From contig JAYUIJ010000012.1 in assembly GCA_043766165.1 (NCBI GenBank), positions 1 to 13,931 on the forward strand: 13,931 nt of DNA, written 5' to 3'. The position numbers and the translations under genes are program-made. Below the pieces are notes generated by a model. The model was not told the origin of the DNA and ran no database searches. It saw only the letters and a program-made list of their open reading frames with translations. Positions 6,768 to 12,015 of the stretch are shown here, one piece after another (the stretch's first letter is position 1; every line of letters starts with the position of its first letter). The DNA comes from CAIJZX01 sp043766165 (GTDB lineage Bacteria; Patescibacteriota; Patescibacteriia; SBBC01; CAIJZX01).

Positions 6768-7160
6768 ATGAAAGCAGTTGCTCAACATATCCAGCTCAAC
6801 GTCTCAAACCCGGACTTCTACCGCAAGTTGCTAGCTTACTTTGAAGGTAAAGTATTGATGGATGAAAGCGGGTATCTAGGCGTACAAGTCGGCGAAATGT
6901 CTTTTTGGATTTTTCTCGTTAATGAAAAACATAAACAAGTTCCATTTAACCGTCATGCACGGGGAATTCATCATGTAGGTTTTCGAGTTGATAAACGATC
7001 AGATGTTGACGCATTTTTTAAAGAGTATTTGCAGGCGAATGGAATTGCAGTTTTGTACGAAAAACCGAAAGAGTATCCTGAGTTTGGTAGTAATTACTAC
7101 GCAGTAAAATGCGAAGATCCAGACGGAATAGTTATTGAAGTATTTCATAAAGATGAATAA
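6768..7160 (+). CDS. VOC/glyoxalase-fold protein
   Basis: A 130-residue single-domain protein of the vicinal-oxygen-chelate fold. HIQLNV (7-12) gives a first possible metal ligand H7, GIHHVGFRV (67-74) gives H69, and DPDGIVIEVFH (117-127) gives E124. The typical βαβββ arrangement and the DPDG turn are clear. VOC proteins include glyoxalases, dioxygenases and antibiotic-binding proteins; this one cannot be assigned a substrate. It sits 5 bases after sufD and 2 bases before sufS, so it is surely in the same transcript. Whether it works with the Fe-S machinery is unknown. Confidence 0.8.
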   Translation: MKAVAQHIQLNVSNPDFYRKLLAYFEGKVLMDESGYLGVQVGEMSFWIFLVNEKHKQVPFNRHARGIHHVGFRVDKRSDVDAFFKEYLQANGIAVLYEKPKEYPEFGSNYYAVKCEDPDGIVIEVFHKDE

Positions 7161-7162
7161 GT

Positions 7163-8464
7163 ATGTCTAACGATTGGAAAAACGATTTCCCAATTTTCCG
7201 GAATAATCCTGATCTTGTTTATCTTGATTCGACGGCTTCATCCCAAAAACCACAGGTGGTGATTGATGCTGAGCGAAAGTTTTATGAAGAATCGTACGCC
7301 AATGTTCACCGCGGGATTTATGATTTGTCGATGAAGGCGACGAATCTTTATGAAGAGTCACGTGAGAAAGTTCGGAAGTTTATTAATGCGAAGTCGACGA
7401 AGGAGATAGTTTTTGTTCGCGGTGCAACTGAAGGAATAAATCTTGTAGCCGAAACATTTGGAAAGACATTAAAAAAAGGCGACATTATTTTGTTGTCCGA
7501 GATGGAGCATCATGCAAATATTGTTCCATGGCAGAGGCTTTCCACTCCGGCCCTCGACGGTGCTCGGGCCACCCCTCCTCATCTGAGGAGGGAAGGTGTT
7601 GAGTTGCGGTGGATTCCAGTGACTGATTCTGGCGAATTAGATTTATCAAACCTTGATGAATTGTTGAAAGACGTGAAGTTGGTGGCGGTGACACAGATGT
7701 CGAATGTACTTGGCACCGTTAACGATATTACCCTTTTAGCTAAAAGGGTACATGCGGTTGGAGGAAAGATTCTGGTTGATGCCGCACAATCAATTCCACA
7801 TATGCCAGTTGATGTTCAAGATCTTGATTGTGACTTCCTTGTTTTCTCCGGGCACAAAATGTGTGGGCCGATGGGGATTGGCGTGCTGTACGCAAAACAA
7901 GAAGTTTTGGAAACGATGGAACCGTATCAACGCGGTGGGGATATGATACTTGAAGTCACAAAAGAAACTGCAACCTGGAATGAATTACCATACAAGTTCG
8001 AAGCGGGGACACCGAATGCGGCCGGGGCGATTGGACTTGGGACGGCGATTGATTATCTCACCGCTATCGGCATGGATAAGGTTTGGGAACATGAGCAGGA
8101 GTTGAGTCGATACGGGTTAGAAGAACTATCGAAGCTTGGTGGTGTAACAATGTTGGGCAGGAGCGCCACCCCTGCCTTGCCGGCAGGCAGGCCTAGCCCC
8201 TCCATTGCCGGAGCAATGGAGGGGACATTTGGACGGGCTGCTATTTTTTCTTTTTCTATTGCCGGTGTTCATCCTCATGATATCGGCTCAATTCTTGATG
8301 AACAGAAGATCGCCATTCGTGCCGGTCATCACTGCGTGCAACCGCTCCATAAACGTTTTGGTTTAGTTGCAACCGCGCGTGCATCGTGTTATCTCTATAA
8401 CACTAAAGAAGATATTGATGCGTTAGTGGCTGGCATTAAAAAAGTACAGGAGATGTTTGCGTAA
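7163..8464 (+). CDS. sufS: SufS cysteine desulfurase with two repeat-derived insertions
   Basis: A 433-residue PLP enzyme of the SufS (group II) type that takes sulfur from cysteine for Fe-S assembly. HHANIVPW (116-123), FSGHK with the PLP lysine K232, FEAGTPN (279-285) and RAGHHC with the catalytic C391 are all present, so it should be active. It is longer than the usual ~405-415 residues because of two extra stretches absent from E. coli SufS. Residues ~127-144 (STPALDGARATPPHLRRE) come just before the ELRWIPV strand. Residues ~333-355 come between VTMLG and the IFSFSI strand. Each is encoded by a GC-rich palindromic repeat (positions 7541-7596 and 8158-8226) read in frame. Both lie where SufS has loops. 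It starts 2 bases after the VOC gene and its stop overlaps the next start (TAATG). Confidence 0.96.
   Translation: MSNDWKNDFPIFRNNPDLVYLDSTASSQKPQVVIDAERKFYEESYANVHRGIYDLSMKATNLYEESREKVRKFINAKSTKEIVFVRGATEGINLVAETFGKTLKKGDIILLSEMEHHANIVPWQRLSTPALDGARATPPHLRREGVELRWIPVTDSGELDLSNLDELLKDVKLVAVTQMSNVLGTVNDITLLAKRVHAVGGKILVDAAQSIPHMPVDVQDLDCDFLVFSGHKMCGPMGIGVLYAKQEVLETMEPYQRGGDMILEVTKETATWNELPYKFEAGTPNAAGAIGLGTAIDYLTAIGMDKVWEHEQELSRYGLEELSKLGGVTMLGRSATPALPAGRPSPSIAGAMEGTFGRAAIFSFSIAGVHPHDIGSILDEQKIAIRAGHHCVQPLHKRFGLVATARASCYLYNTKEDIDALVAGIKKVQEMFA
7541..7596. repeat. Palindromic element A, in frame inside sufS
   Basis: A composite palindrome. GGCCC and GGGCC form a first small hairpin (7549-7570). 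It is followed by ACCCCTCC, a TCATCTGA core and GGAGGG, with CCCTCCTCA (7573-7581) exactly complementary to TGAGGAGGG (7584-7592). The left part (CCACTCCGGC ... GCCACCCCTCC) matches element D. It is read through as protein in sufS with no stop and no frameshift. Confidence 0.8.
7729..7750. repeat. 22-bp perfect palindrome inside sufS
   Basis: The half-site TACCCTTTTAG at 7729-7739 is followed immediately by its exact reverse complement, with no spacer. It encodes part of DITLLAKRVHA, which is ordinary SufS sequence, so it is not an insertion like the neighbouring repeats. It could be chance or a protein-binding site. Confidence 0.75.
8158..8226. repeat. Palindromic element B, in frame inside sufS
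   Basis: Two palindromes in a row. The first has arms CCTGCC and GGCAGG around TTGCC (about 8171-8187). The second has perfect 12-bp arms, CCCCTCCATTGC (8197-8208) and its complement GCAATGGAGGGG (8213-8224), around the loop CGGA. The left border reads GCGCCACCCCTGCC, related to the other elements. The element adds about 23 residues to SufS. Confidence 0.85.
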
Positions 8465-9000
8465 TGAAAACACCTTTAGGCTTACAACGTGGTGAGGTAC
8501 GCCTTGTGAAACATCAAGCAATATGGAAGAAGGTTTTTTCAGATGAACAAAAAATATTACAACGAGCATTAGAAGAACAGGCAATTTCCATACAACATGT
8601 TGGTAGTACAGCGATATCAACAATTTCTGCAAAGCCGGTTGTTGATATTATTGTTGGCATATCAAGACTTAAGAATGTTCAATCAAAAATTCCAGCCCTA
8701 AAAAAATTAGGCTATAGTCATATTAAAAGATTTCCGAATCCACGGCTACAAATAGTTCTAGCTAAAGGCAAGAAACAGCAAACGGAAATATATTTACATC
8801 TTGTGCGTTATGAGGGCGCTATATGGAACAACTACATATTTTTCCGTGATTATTTACTTGAGCATACAGATGTCGCCCTTGCATATAACAAGCTAAAATT
8901 GCAGTTAGCACAAAAGTATAGCTCAGAACGAATGAAGTATACTGAATCCAAAGCCATATTTGTTCACAATATTTTAGCTAAATCGAAATATAGGAATTAG
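8464..9000 (+). CDS. GrpB/UPF0157-family protein (nucleotidyltransferase fold)
   Basis: A 178-residue protein of the GrpB family. The pattern IQHVGSTAI (43-51) followed by SAKPVVDIIVG (55-65) is the family's nucleotidyltransferase-like core with its GS and D residues. EIYLHLVRYEGAIWNNYIFFRDYLLEHTDVALAYNKLK is the typical second half. The family is widespread; its biochemical role is uncertain, and it is sometimes fused to dephospho-CoA kinase. The stop of sufS and this start share one base (TAATG). Its codons are visibly richer in A and T than those of sufS and sufU on either side, which suggests later arrival in the operon. I see no link to Fe-S chemistry. Confidence 0.85.
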   Translation: MKTPLGLQRGEVRLVKHQAIWKKVFSDEQKILQRALEEQAISIQHVGSTAISTISAKPVVDIIVGISRLKNVQSKIPALKKLGYSHIKRFPNPRLQIVLAKGKKQQTEIYLHLVRYEGAIWNNYIFFRDYLLEHTDVALAYNKLKLQLAQKYSSERMKYTESKAIFVHNILAKSKYRN

Positions 9001-9004
9001 CTCT

Positions 9005-9100
9005 ATGTTACTGGACATGTACCGAGCCAATATCATGGACCACTACTCCCTCCACCCCCACCCCTCCTCGGGCAGGAGGGGCCAACCATTGTTCTTATGA
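9005..9100 (+). pseudogene. Broken sufU copy: N-terminus only, then repeat
   Basis: The 31-residue frame begins MLLDMYRANIMDHYS. This aligns without gaps to the start of the intact sufU just downstream (MIQDMYKENILDHYK), sharing D, MY, N, I, DHY and conservative changes. After 15 residues the homology stops exactly where palindromic element C begins, and the frame runs through it (LHPHPSSGRRGQP) to a TGA that overlaps the real sufU ATG. About two thirds of the matching 42 bases are identical, so this is not a recent tandem duplication. It could be the remnant of a second sufU, or a short leader peptide coupled to sufU translation. Confidence 0.7.
9046..9083. repeat. Palindromic element C, upstream of sufU
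   Basis: Arms CCCCTCCT (9061-9068) and AGGAGGGG (9074-9081) surround a 5-base loop. The left border CCACCCCCACCCCTCC matches the shared left side of elements A and D. It replaces the body of the broken sufU copy. Confidence 0.8.
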
Positions 9101-9468
9101 TTCAAGACATGTACAAAGAAAATATTCTTGATCACTACAAGAAGCCGCGAAACTTCGGGGAGATTCCTGAGGCGCCGGCAACAGCGCACGCCGCGAATCC
9201 GTTGTGTGGTGATGAGCTTGATTTCTTTTTGGTTTTTGATGAAAATAATACAGTATCTGATGTGAAGTTTAGTGGTAGCGGATGTACGATCACGATGGCT
9301 TCGGCTTCTATGCTCAGCGAGAAACTCAAAGGTATGTCTCGGGCGGAGGTTGAGCAGTTATCGACTGATGATGCAATTGAACTTCTCGGTGTGCCGGTTA
9401 ATCCGGCGCGGATGAAGTGCGCGACGTTGGCCCTGGAAACGGTCCAGCAGGCGATTGGGCATCACTAA
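9097..9468 (+). CDS. sufU: SufU, Fe-S assembly sulfur-transfer protein
   Basis: A 123-residue U-type protein. The zinc/sulfur site is complete: C37 and D39 in NPLCGDEL, C63 in GSGCTITMASASM, and C108 in NPARMKCATLA. The GSGCTITMASASM block is characteristic of SufU. In Firmicutes SufU is a zinc protein that takes the persulfide from SufS and hands it to SufBCD, in place of SufE, which is absent here. It is shorter than B. subtilis SufU (about 147) because the stretch between KGM and the last cysteine is about 20 residues shorter, closer to IscU in length. It could therefore also have some scaffold character, though the context favours transfer to SufS/SufBCD. Its start overlaps the stop of the broken sufU copy by 4 bases. 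Confidence 0.93.
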   Translation: MIQDMYKENILDHYKKPRNFGEIPEAPATAHAANPLCGDELDFFLVFDENNTVSDVKFSGSGCTITMASASMLSEKLKGMSRAEVEQLSTDDAIELLGVPVNPARMKCATLALETVQQAIGHH

Positions 9469-9470
9469 TC

Positions 9471-9517
9471 CCACCCCGGCGCGATGCGCCACCCCTCCCT
9501 TGGGTACAGTGGAGGGG
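9471..9517. repeat. Palindromic element D, downstream of sufU
   Basis: A first hairpin GGCGC / GCGCC (9478-9490) with a 3-base loop is followed by ACCCCTCC, a variable core, and GGAGGGG. CCCCTCC (9492-9498) pairs with GGAGGGG (9511-9517), and TTG with CAG/CAA-type pairing extends the stem. No T-tract follows, so it is unlikely to be an intrinsic terminator by itself. Confidence 0.8.
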
Positions 9518-9535
9518 ATGTTATTATAGCTAGGC

Positions 9536-9564
9536 TTGACAAAAGCTTAGTTTTTTGCTAGACT
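9536..9564 (+). promoter_or_regulatory. Strong extended -10 promoter for the sortase gene
   Basis: A perfect -35 TTGACA (9536-9541) is followed by a 17-base spacer ending in a T-run and TGC, then TAGACT (9559-9564), an extended -10. Transcription would start near 9571, leaving only about 11 bases before the ATG at 9582, with no Shine-Dalgarno sequence. The promoter closely resembles the one at 10185. Confidence 0.8.
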
Positions 9565-9581
9565 CGTTCGTTAACAATTTT

Positions 9582-10133
9582 ATGACTTCACATTTCAAAA
9601 CAATTCTGTTTGGCTTATTCTACTTGGCGCTTATTGCGCCTAGCCATGTCTATGCTACCGTGGCGCGGAAACCTGCTGCGCCGGCGAAGATTTCAATTCC
9701 GGCAATTCGTGTTTCGTCTGCGGTTGAAGGCATTGGTATGACCAATACTAAAGTGCTACGTCAACCGTCTGCCCGAGACAGTGTCAGCTGGTTTAATCGC
9801 GGGACTGCACCGGGGAATATTGGCAGCGCGGTTTTGTATGGTCACGTTAGTGGTCAGCACTTCGAACCGGCGGTTTTTGCTAAACTGGACAAGCTCAAAA
9901 AGAATGATCAGATTATCATTACTGATGTACACGGCGCAGCGTTCACGTATCGTGTTACTTCTTTGAAGTACTATTCAACAGATGTGTTGACGTACGACTT
10001 TTTATCGCAACCGTCACGCACTGCGGTGTTGAACTTGTTTACCTGCGCTGGAACGTGGGATAAAAAGGCTCGTCACTACACGAAGTATTTGGTGGTGTCG
10101 GGGGAGTTGGTTGTGATGCAAACAAGCAAGTAA
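9582..10133 (+). CDS. Secreted sortase, class E/F-like
   Basis: A 183-residue protein with an N-terminal signal or anchor helix (about residues 7-25, ILFGLFYLALIAPSHVYA). A sortase domain follows: ISIPAIRVSSAVEGIG (37-52), the catalytic histidine H88 in LYGHVSG, and the catalytic cysteine C155 in NLFTCAGTWD. Sortases cut a sorting signal and join surface proteins to an acceptor; CPR genomes often carry this type. In related proteins the segment after the cysteine reads about KRLVV, with the catalytic arginine. Here it reads HYTKYLVV, so that position is tyrosine (Y169), with K168 and R164 close by. Activity may therefore differ. I chose the ATG at 9582 because it starts the signal peptide and follows a strong promoter. 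No substrate with an LPxTG-like tail is seen in the window. Confidence 0.85.
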   Translation: MTSHFKTILFGLFYLALIAPSHVYATVARKPAAPAKISIPAIRVSSAVEGIGMTNTKVLRQPSARDSVSWFNRGTAPGNIGSAVLYGHVSGQHFEPAVFAKLDKLKKNDQIIITDVHGAAFTYRVTSLKYYSTDVLTYDFLSQPSRTAVLNLFTCAGTWDKKARHYTKYLVVSGELVVMQTSK

Positions 10134-10184
10134 GTGCTCTAGTTTAGGGTTAAGGCAAAGTTTTCGAAATTATAAAGTACGGGG

Positions 10185-10213
10185 TTGACAGCCCATCGTT
10201 TTTTTGCTACCAT
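10185..10213 (+). promoter_or_regulatory. Strong extended -10 promoter for the lipoprotein-like pair
   Basis: TTGACA (10185-10190) is followed by a 17-base spacer containing a run of seven T and TGC, then TACCAT (10208-10213). Transcription would begin near 10220, giving a leader of about 75 bases. The architecture is nearly the same as the promoter at 9536. Confidence 0.78.
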
Positions 10214-10283
10214 CTCCCGTTAGCTGATCTTTACATATGTATGTCCCGTGCAGGTGGCTGTGTAGTATGGTCATCAATCAAAC

Positions 10284-10290
10284 AGGAGGT
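10284..10290 (+). promoter_or_regulatory. Strong ribosome binding site, decides the start
   Basis: AGGAGGT lies 4 bases before the ATG at 10295. It is the strongest Shine-Dalgarno sequence in the window and supports this start over an in-frame ATG at 10241 upstream. Confidence 0.8.
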
Positions 10291-10294
10291 GGAT

Positions 10295-10897
10295 ATGAAC
10301 CTGAAGCGGATTGCTGTAATTCCTCTGTTGCTTATCGTCGCGATTTGCCTGATGGGAACAACAAGTGGCGGCTGCGAGGATACAGAACGTAGTCGACAAA
10401 TGGAAGAAAAACTTCAAGATGCCGACGCGTTGATGAAGCTTCAACCGACGCCTCATCTGAAGTTTTCGATGGATCGACACCTGCTCAAGGAGCGCTTGAT
10501 TCGGTTCAACGACCCTAACAAGATGTGTTACCTGTATATCTGCACCATCGACGGAACGTGGCTCAAGCTGACCATCGTTGGGAAAGTTGCTTCGACATCA
10601 AAGCGTCTGACAAATCCGGAAGGGTATGACTACAATGGTAGTTCATACTACTCCACGCAGTTGCCAGACGAAATGGGGACGTGGGGAGCATCTGAGCCGG
10701 CTAAGGTTGGCATGACGACCATTGGTAGTCTGCTCGAATATGGTGGCTTCATGACGTACTTCCTTAGCGAAGTTCCCTTGACCTTTGAGGGTCTAGGTAA
10801 ACCGATGGTCAGTCTCAAGATTGAGATGCCGGCGGAAGAACGGGCTCAATTCCTGCAGTCACTGGAAACGCTTCAATCCCTGCGCCGTCAAGCGTAA
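10295..10897 (+). CDS. Predicted exported lipoprotein-like protein, unknown function
   Basis: A 200-residue protein. An N-terminal signal (KR, then hydrophobic residues 6-20) leads to GTTSGGC, where C27 could be a lipidated cysteine, although the -3 position is serine and not the usual Leu/Val/Ile. A charged helix follows (EDTERSRQMEEKLQDADALM, 28-47). The rest (about 55-180) looks like a β-rich domain with RFNDPNKMCYLYI, a YYSTQLPDEMGTWG segment and a hydrophobic patch. I do not recognise a named family. It is paired with the next gene, which also has an N-terminal helix followed by a cysteine. Leucine codons are mainly CTG/CTC, unlike the TTA/TTG-rich suf genes, which suggests high expression or a different origin. 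Confidence 0.7.
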   Translation: MNLKRIAVIPLLLIVAICLMGTTSGGCEDTERSRQMEEKLQDADALMKLQPTPHLKFSMDRHLLKERLIRFNDPNKMCYLYICTIDGTWLKLTIVGKVASTSKRLTNPEGYDYNGSSYYSTQLPDEMGTWGASEPAKVGMTTIGSLLEYGGFMTYFLSEVPLTFEGLGKPMVSLKIEMPAEERAQFLQSLETLQSLRRQA

Positions 10898-10912
10898 TAA
10901 AGGAGAGTAGCG

Positions 10913-11302
10913 ATGCGAGCTATTGGATGGGTTGCAGTAATCTTGGCTGTCATTGTTGCCCTGACCGTTTTCGGTGTCATTGGTCGTGGATGTGATACGG
11001 CCAGTCGGATGGCTGACAAGACTGTCTTCAATGCAGACCAGCACATCTACTCGTACGAACAGTTTAAGACCAAGTACGAGAACTATGTGCAATACAAGTC
11101 GCAGCAGGACCAAGCCGAGGAGCAGTTAGCCAAGCTCGACAAGCGTGGCGTTCACGATGGTCAGGAGTATAACAACCTGGTCATGGAGCGTGATGGCTCG
11201 CGGCAGATGAGGAATCGCCTCGCCGCCGATTACAACAGCATGAGTCGTATTGCCTATCAAGCGATCTGGAAGGATAGAGGCCTTCCCGACCGGCTTGAAT
11301 AA
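10913..11302 (+). CDS. Small membrane-anchored coiled-coil protein, unknown function
   Basis: A 129-residue protein with a single N-terminal hydrophobic helix (about residues 5-24), then GRGC (C27). A mostly helical, charged region follows. YSYEQFKTKYENYVQYKSQQ and DQAEEQLAKLDKR (47-78) and ERDGSRQMRNRLAADYNSMSR (92-112) look like coiled coil, and the protein ends WKDRGLPDRLE. It is likely anchored by the helix or as a lipoprotein, with the coiled coil outside the cell. The ribosome site AGGAGAG sits just before the ATG. It lies 15 bases after its partner, in the same transcript, and shares its CTG-rich codon style. I have the impression of similar small proteins in other bacteria and phages but cannot name a function. 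Confidence 0.7.
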   Translation: MRAIGWVAVILAVIVALTVFGVIGRGCDTASRMADKTVFNADQHIYSYEQFKTKYENYVQYKSQQDQAEEQLAKLDKRGVHDGQEYNNLVMERDGSRQMRNRLAADYNSMSRIAYQAIWKDRGLPDRLE

Positions 11303-11323
11303 AGTACATTTTCAAAAATTAGA

Positions 11324-11358
11324 ACGGCGGTATCCATAATGGTGCCGCCGGTTTTTTA
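11324..11358 (+). terminator. Intrinsic terminator after the lipoprotein-like pair
   Basis: CGGCGG (11325-11330) pairs with CCGCCG (11345-11350), extended inward by TA/TG and CCA/TGG, and is followed by GTTTTTTA. This is a textbook Rho-independent terminator. On the opposite strand the stem is followed by a weaker T-rich run, so it might also help to stop transcription from sodA. Confidence 0.9.
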
Positions 11359-11369
11359 TTGATTGTTGT

Positions 11370-11951
11370 TTATGGAAGTATCTTTAGTACATTCCACCAA
11401 GCGGCAACATAGTCAGGTCGCTTGTTTTGATATTTCAAATAGTACGCATGTTCCCAGACATCTAACCCAATCAACGGTTCATGCCCTTTCATCAATGGTG
11501 AATCTTGCTGGCCAGTCGCGTACATTTCTAATTTTCCGTCACCAGTACGCACCAGCCACATCCAACCGCTGCCAAAAATCGCGCCCGCTTGTTCGCTAAA
11601 TGCTTTTTTGAATTCAGCCATTGGCCACATGGCTTCAATCTCTTTGACCAACTCCGCGTCCACGGATTTTTCTTTCCCCATAATCTGCCAGAAAAACGAA
11701 TGATTTGAATGACCGCCACCATGATTGCGGATCATTTTTTTATCGGCCTCGGGAATGCTCAATGTATCGAGTGAACCAAGAAGTTGTTCTAATGGTTGGT
11801 CAGCTAGGTCAGGGTGTTTATCGAGGACGGCATTCAATTTATCGACATACGTTTGATGATGCTTGGTATGGTGGATTTCCGTCGTCTGGGCATCAATGAA
11901 CGGTTCCAAGGCGTCGTAGGCGTACGGAAGTTGGGGAAGGGTGTATTTCAT
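11370..11951 (-). CDS. sodA: Superoxide dismutase, Fe/Mn family (Mn-like)
   Basis: A 193-residue Fe/Mn superoxide dismutase that turns superoxide into peroxide and oxygen. The N-terminus KYTLPQLPYAYDALEPFIDAQT is typical. The four metal ligands are present: H27 (EIHHTKHH), H84 (GGGHSNHSFFW), D164 and H168 (DVWEHAYY). Glycine in GGGHSNHS and glutamine in GQQDSPLM (Q149) are the pattern of Mn-type or cambialistic enzymes; metal preference is inferred. There is no signal peptide, so it is cytoplasmic. The gene is convergent with the lipoprotein-like pair and divergent from the MBL gene. Its leader has no clear Shine-Dalgarno sequence. It fits the oxidative-stress theme of the MTH1-like Nudix protein and the Fur regulator upstream, though it is not in their transcript. 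Confidence 0.96.
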   Translation of the reverse strand: MKYTLPQLPYAYDALEPFIDAQTTEIHHTKHHQTYVDKLNAVLDKHPDLADQPLEQLLGSLDTLSIPEADKKMIRNHGGGHSNHSFFWQIMGKEKSVDAELVKEIEAMWPMAEFKKAFSEQAGAIFGSGWMWLVRTGDGKLEMYATGQQDSPLMKGHEPLIGLDVWEHAYYLKYQNKRPDYVAAWWNVLKILP

Positions 11952-11963
11952 AGGGATGCAGCG

Positions 11964-11991
11964 AGTAAAAAGTAGAAAGTAATAAGTAGGG
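11964..11991. repeat. Four tandem 7-bp repeats between sodA and the MBL gene
   Basis: The units AGTAAAA, AGTAGAA, AGTAATA and AGTAGGG follow each other without spacing in the divergent 64-base gap. They lie where promoters for both genes should be, so they might be regulatory, or merely low-complexity sequence. A TGATACACT extended -10-like element follows at about 12000-12008 for the plus-strand gene, without a convincing -35. Confidence 0.6.
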
Positions 11992-12015
11992 TACTTTCAT
12001 GATACACTAGTTAGC

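Noticed and set aside
9471..9517. Element D as a terminator of the suf transcript
   Set aside because: The stem is good but the following bases (ATGTTATTATAG) contain no T-run. The same structure occurs inside sufS, where it must be read through.
7541..9517. CRISPR array
   Set aside because: The repeats are palindromic with variable length, irregular spacing and lie within genes. No regular repeat-spacer pattern or cas gene is present anywhere in the window.
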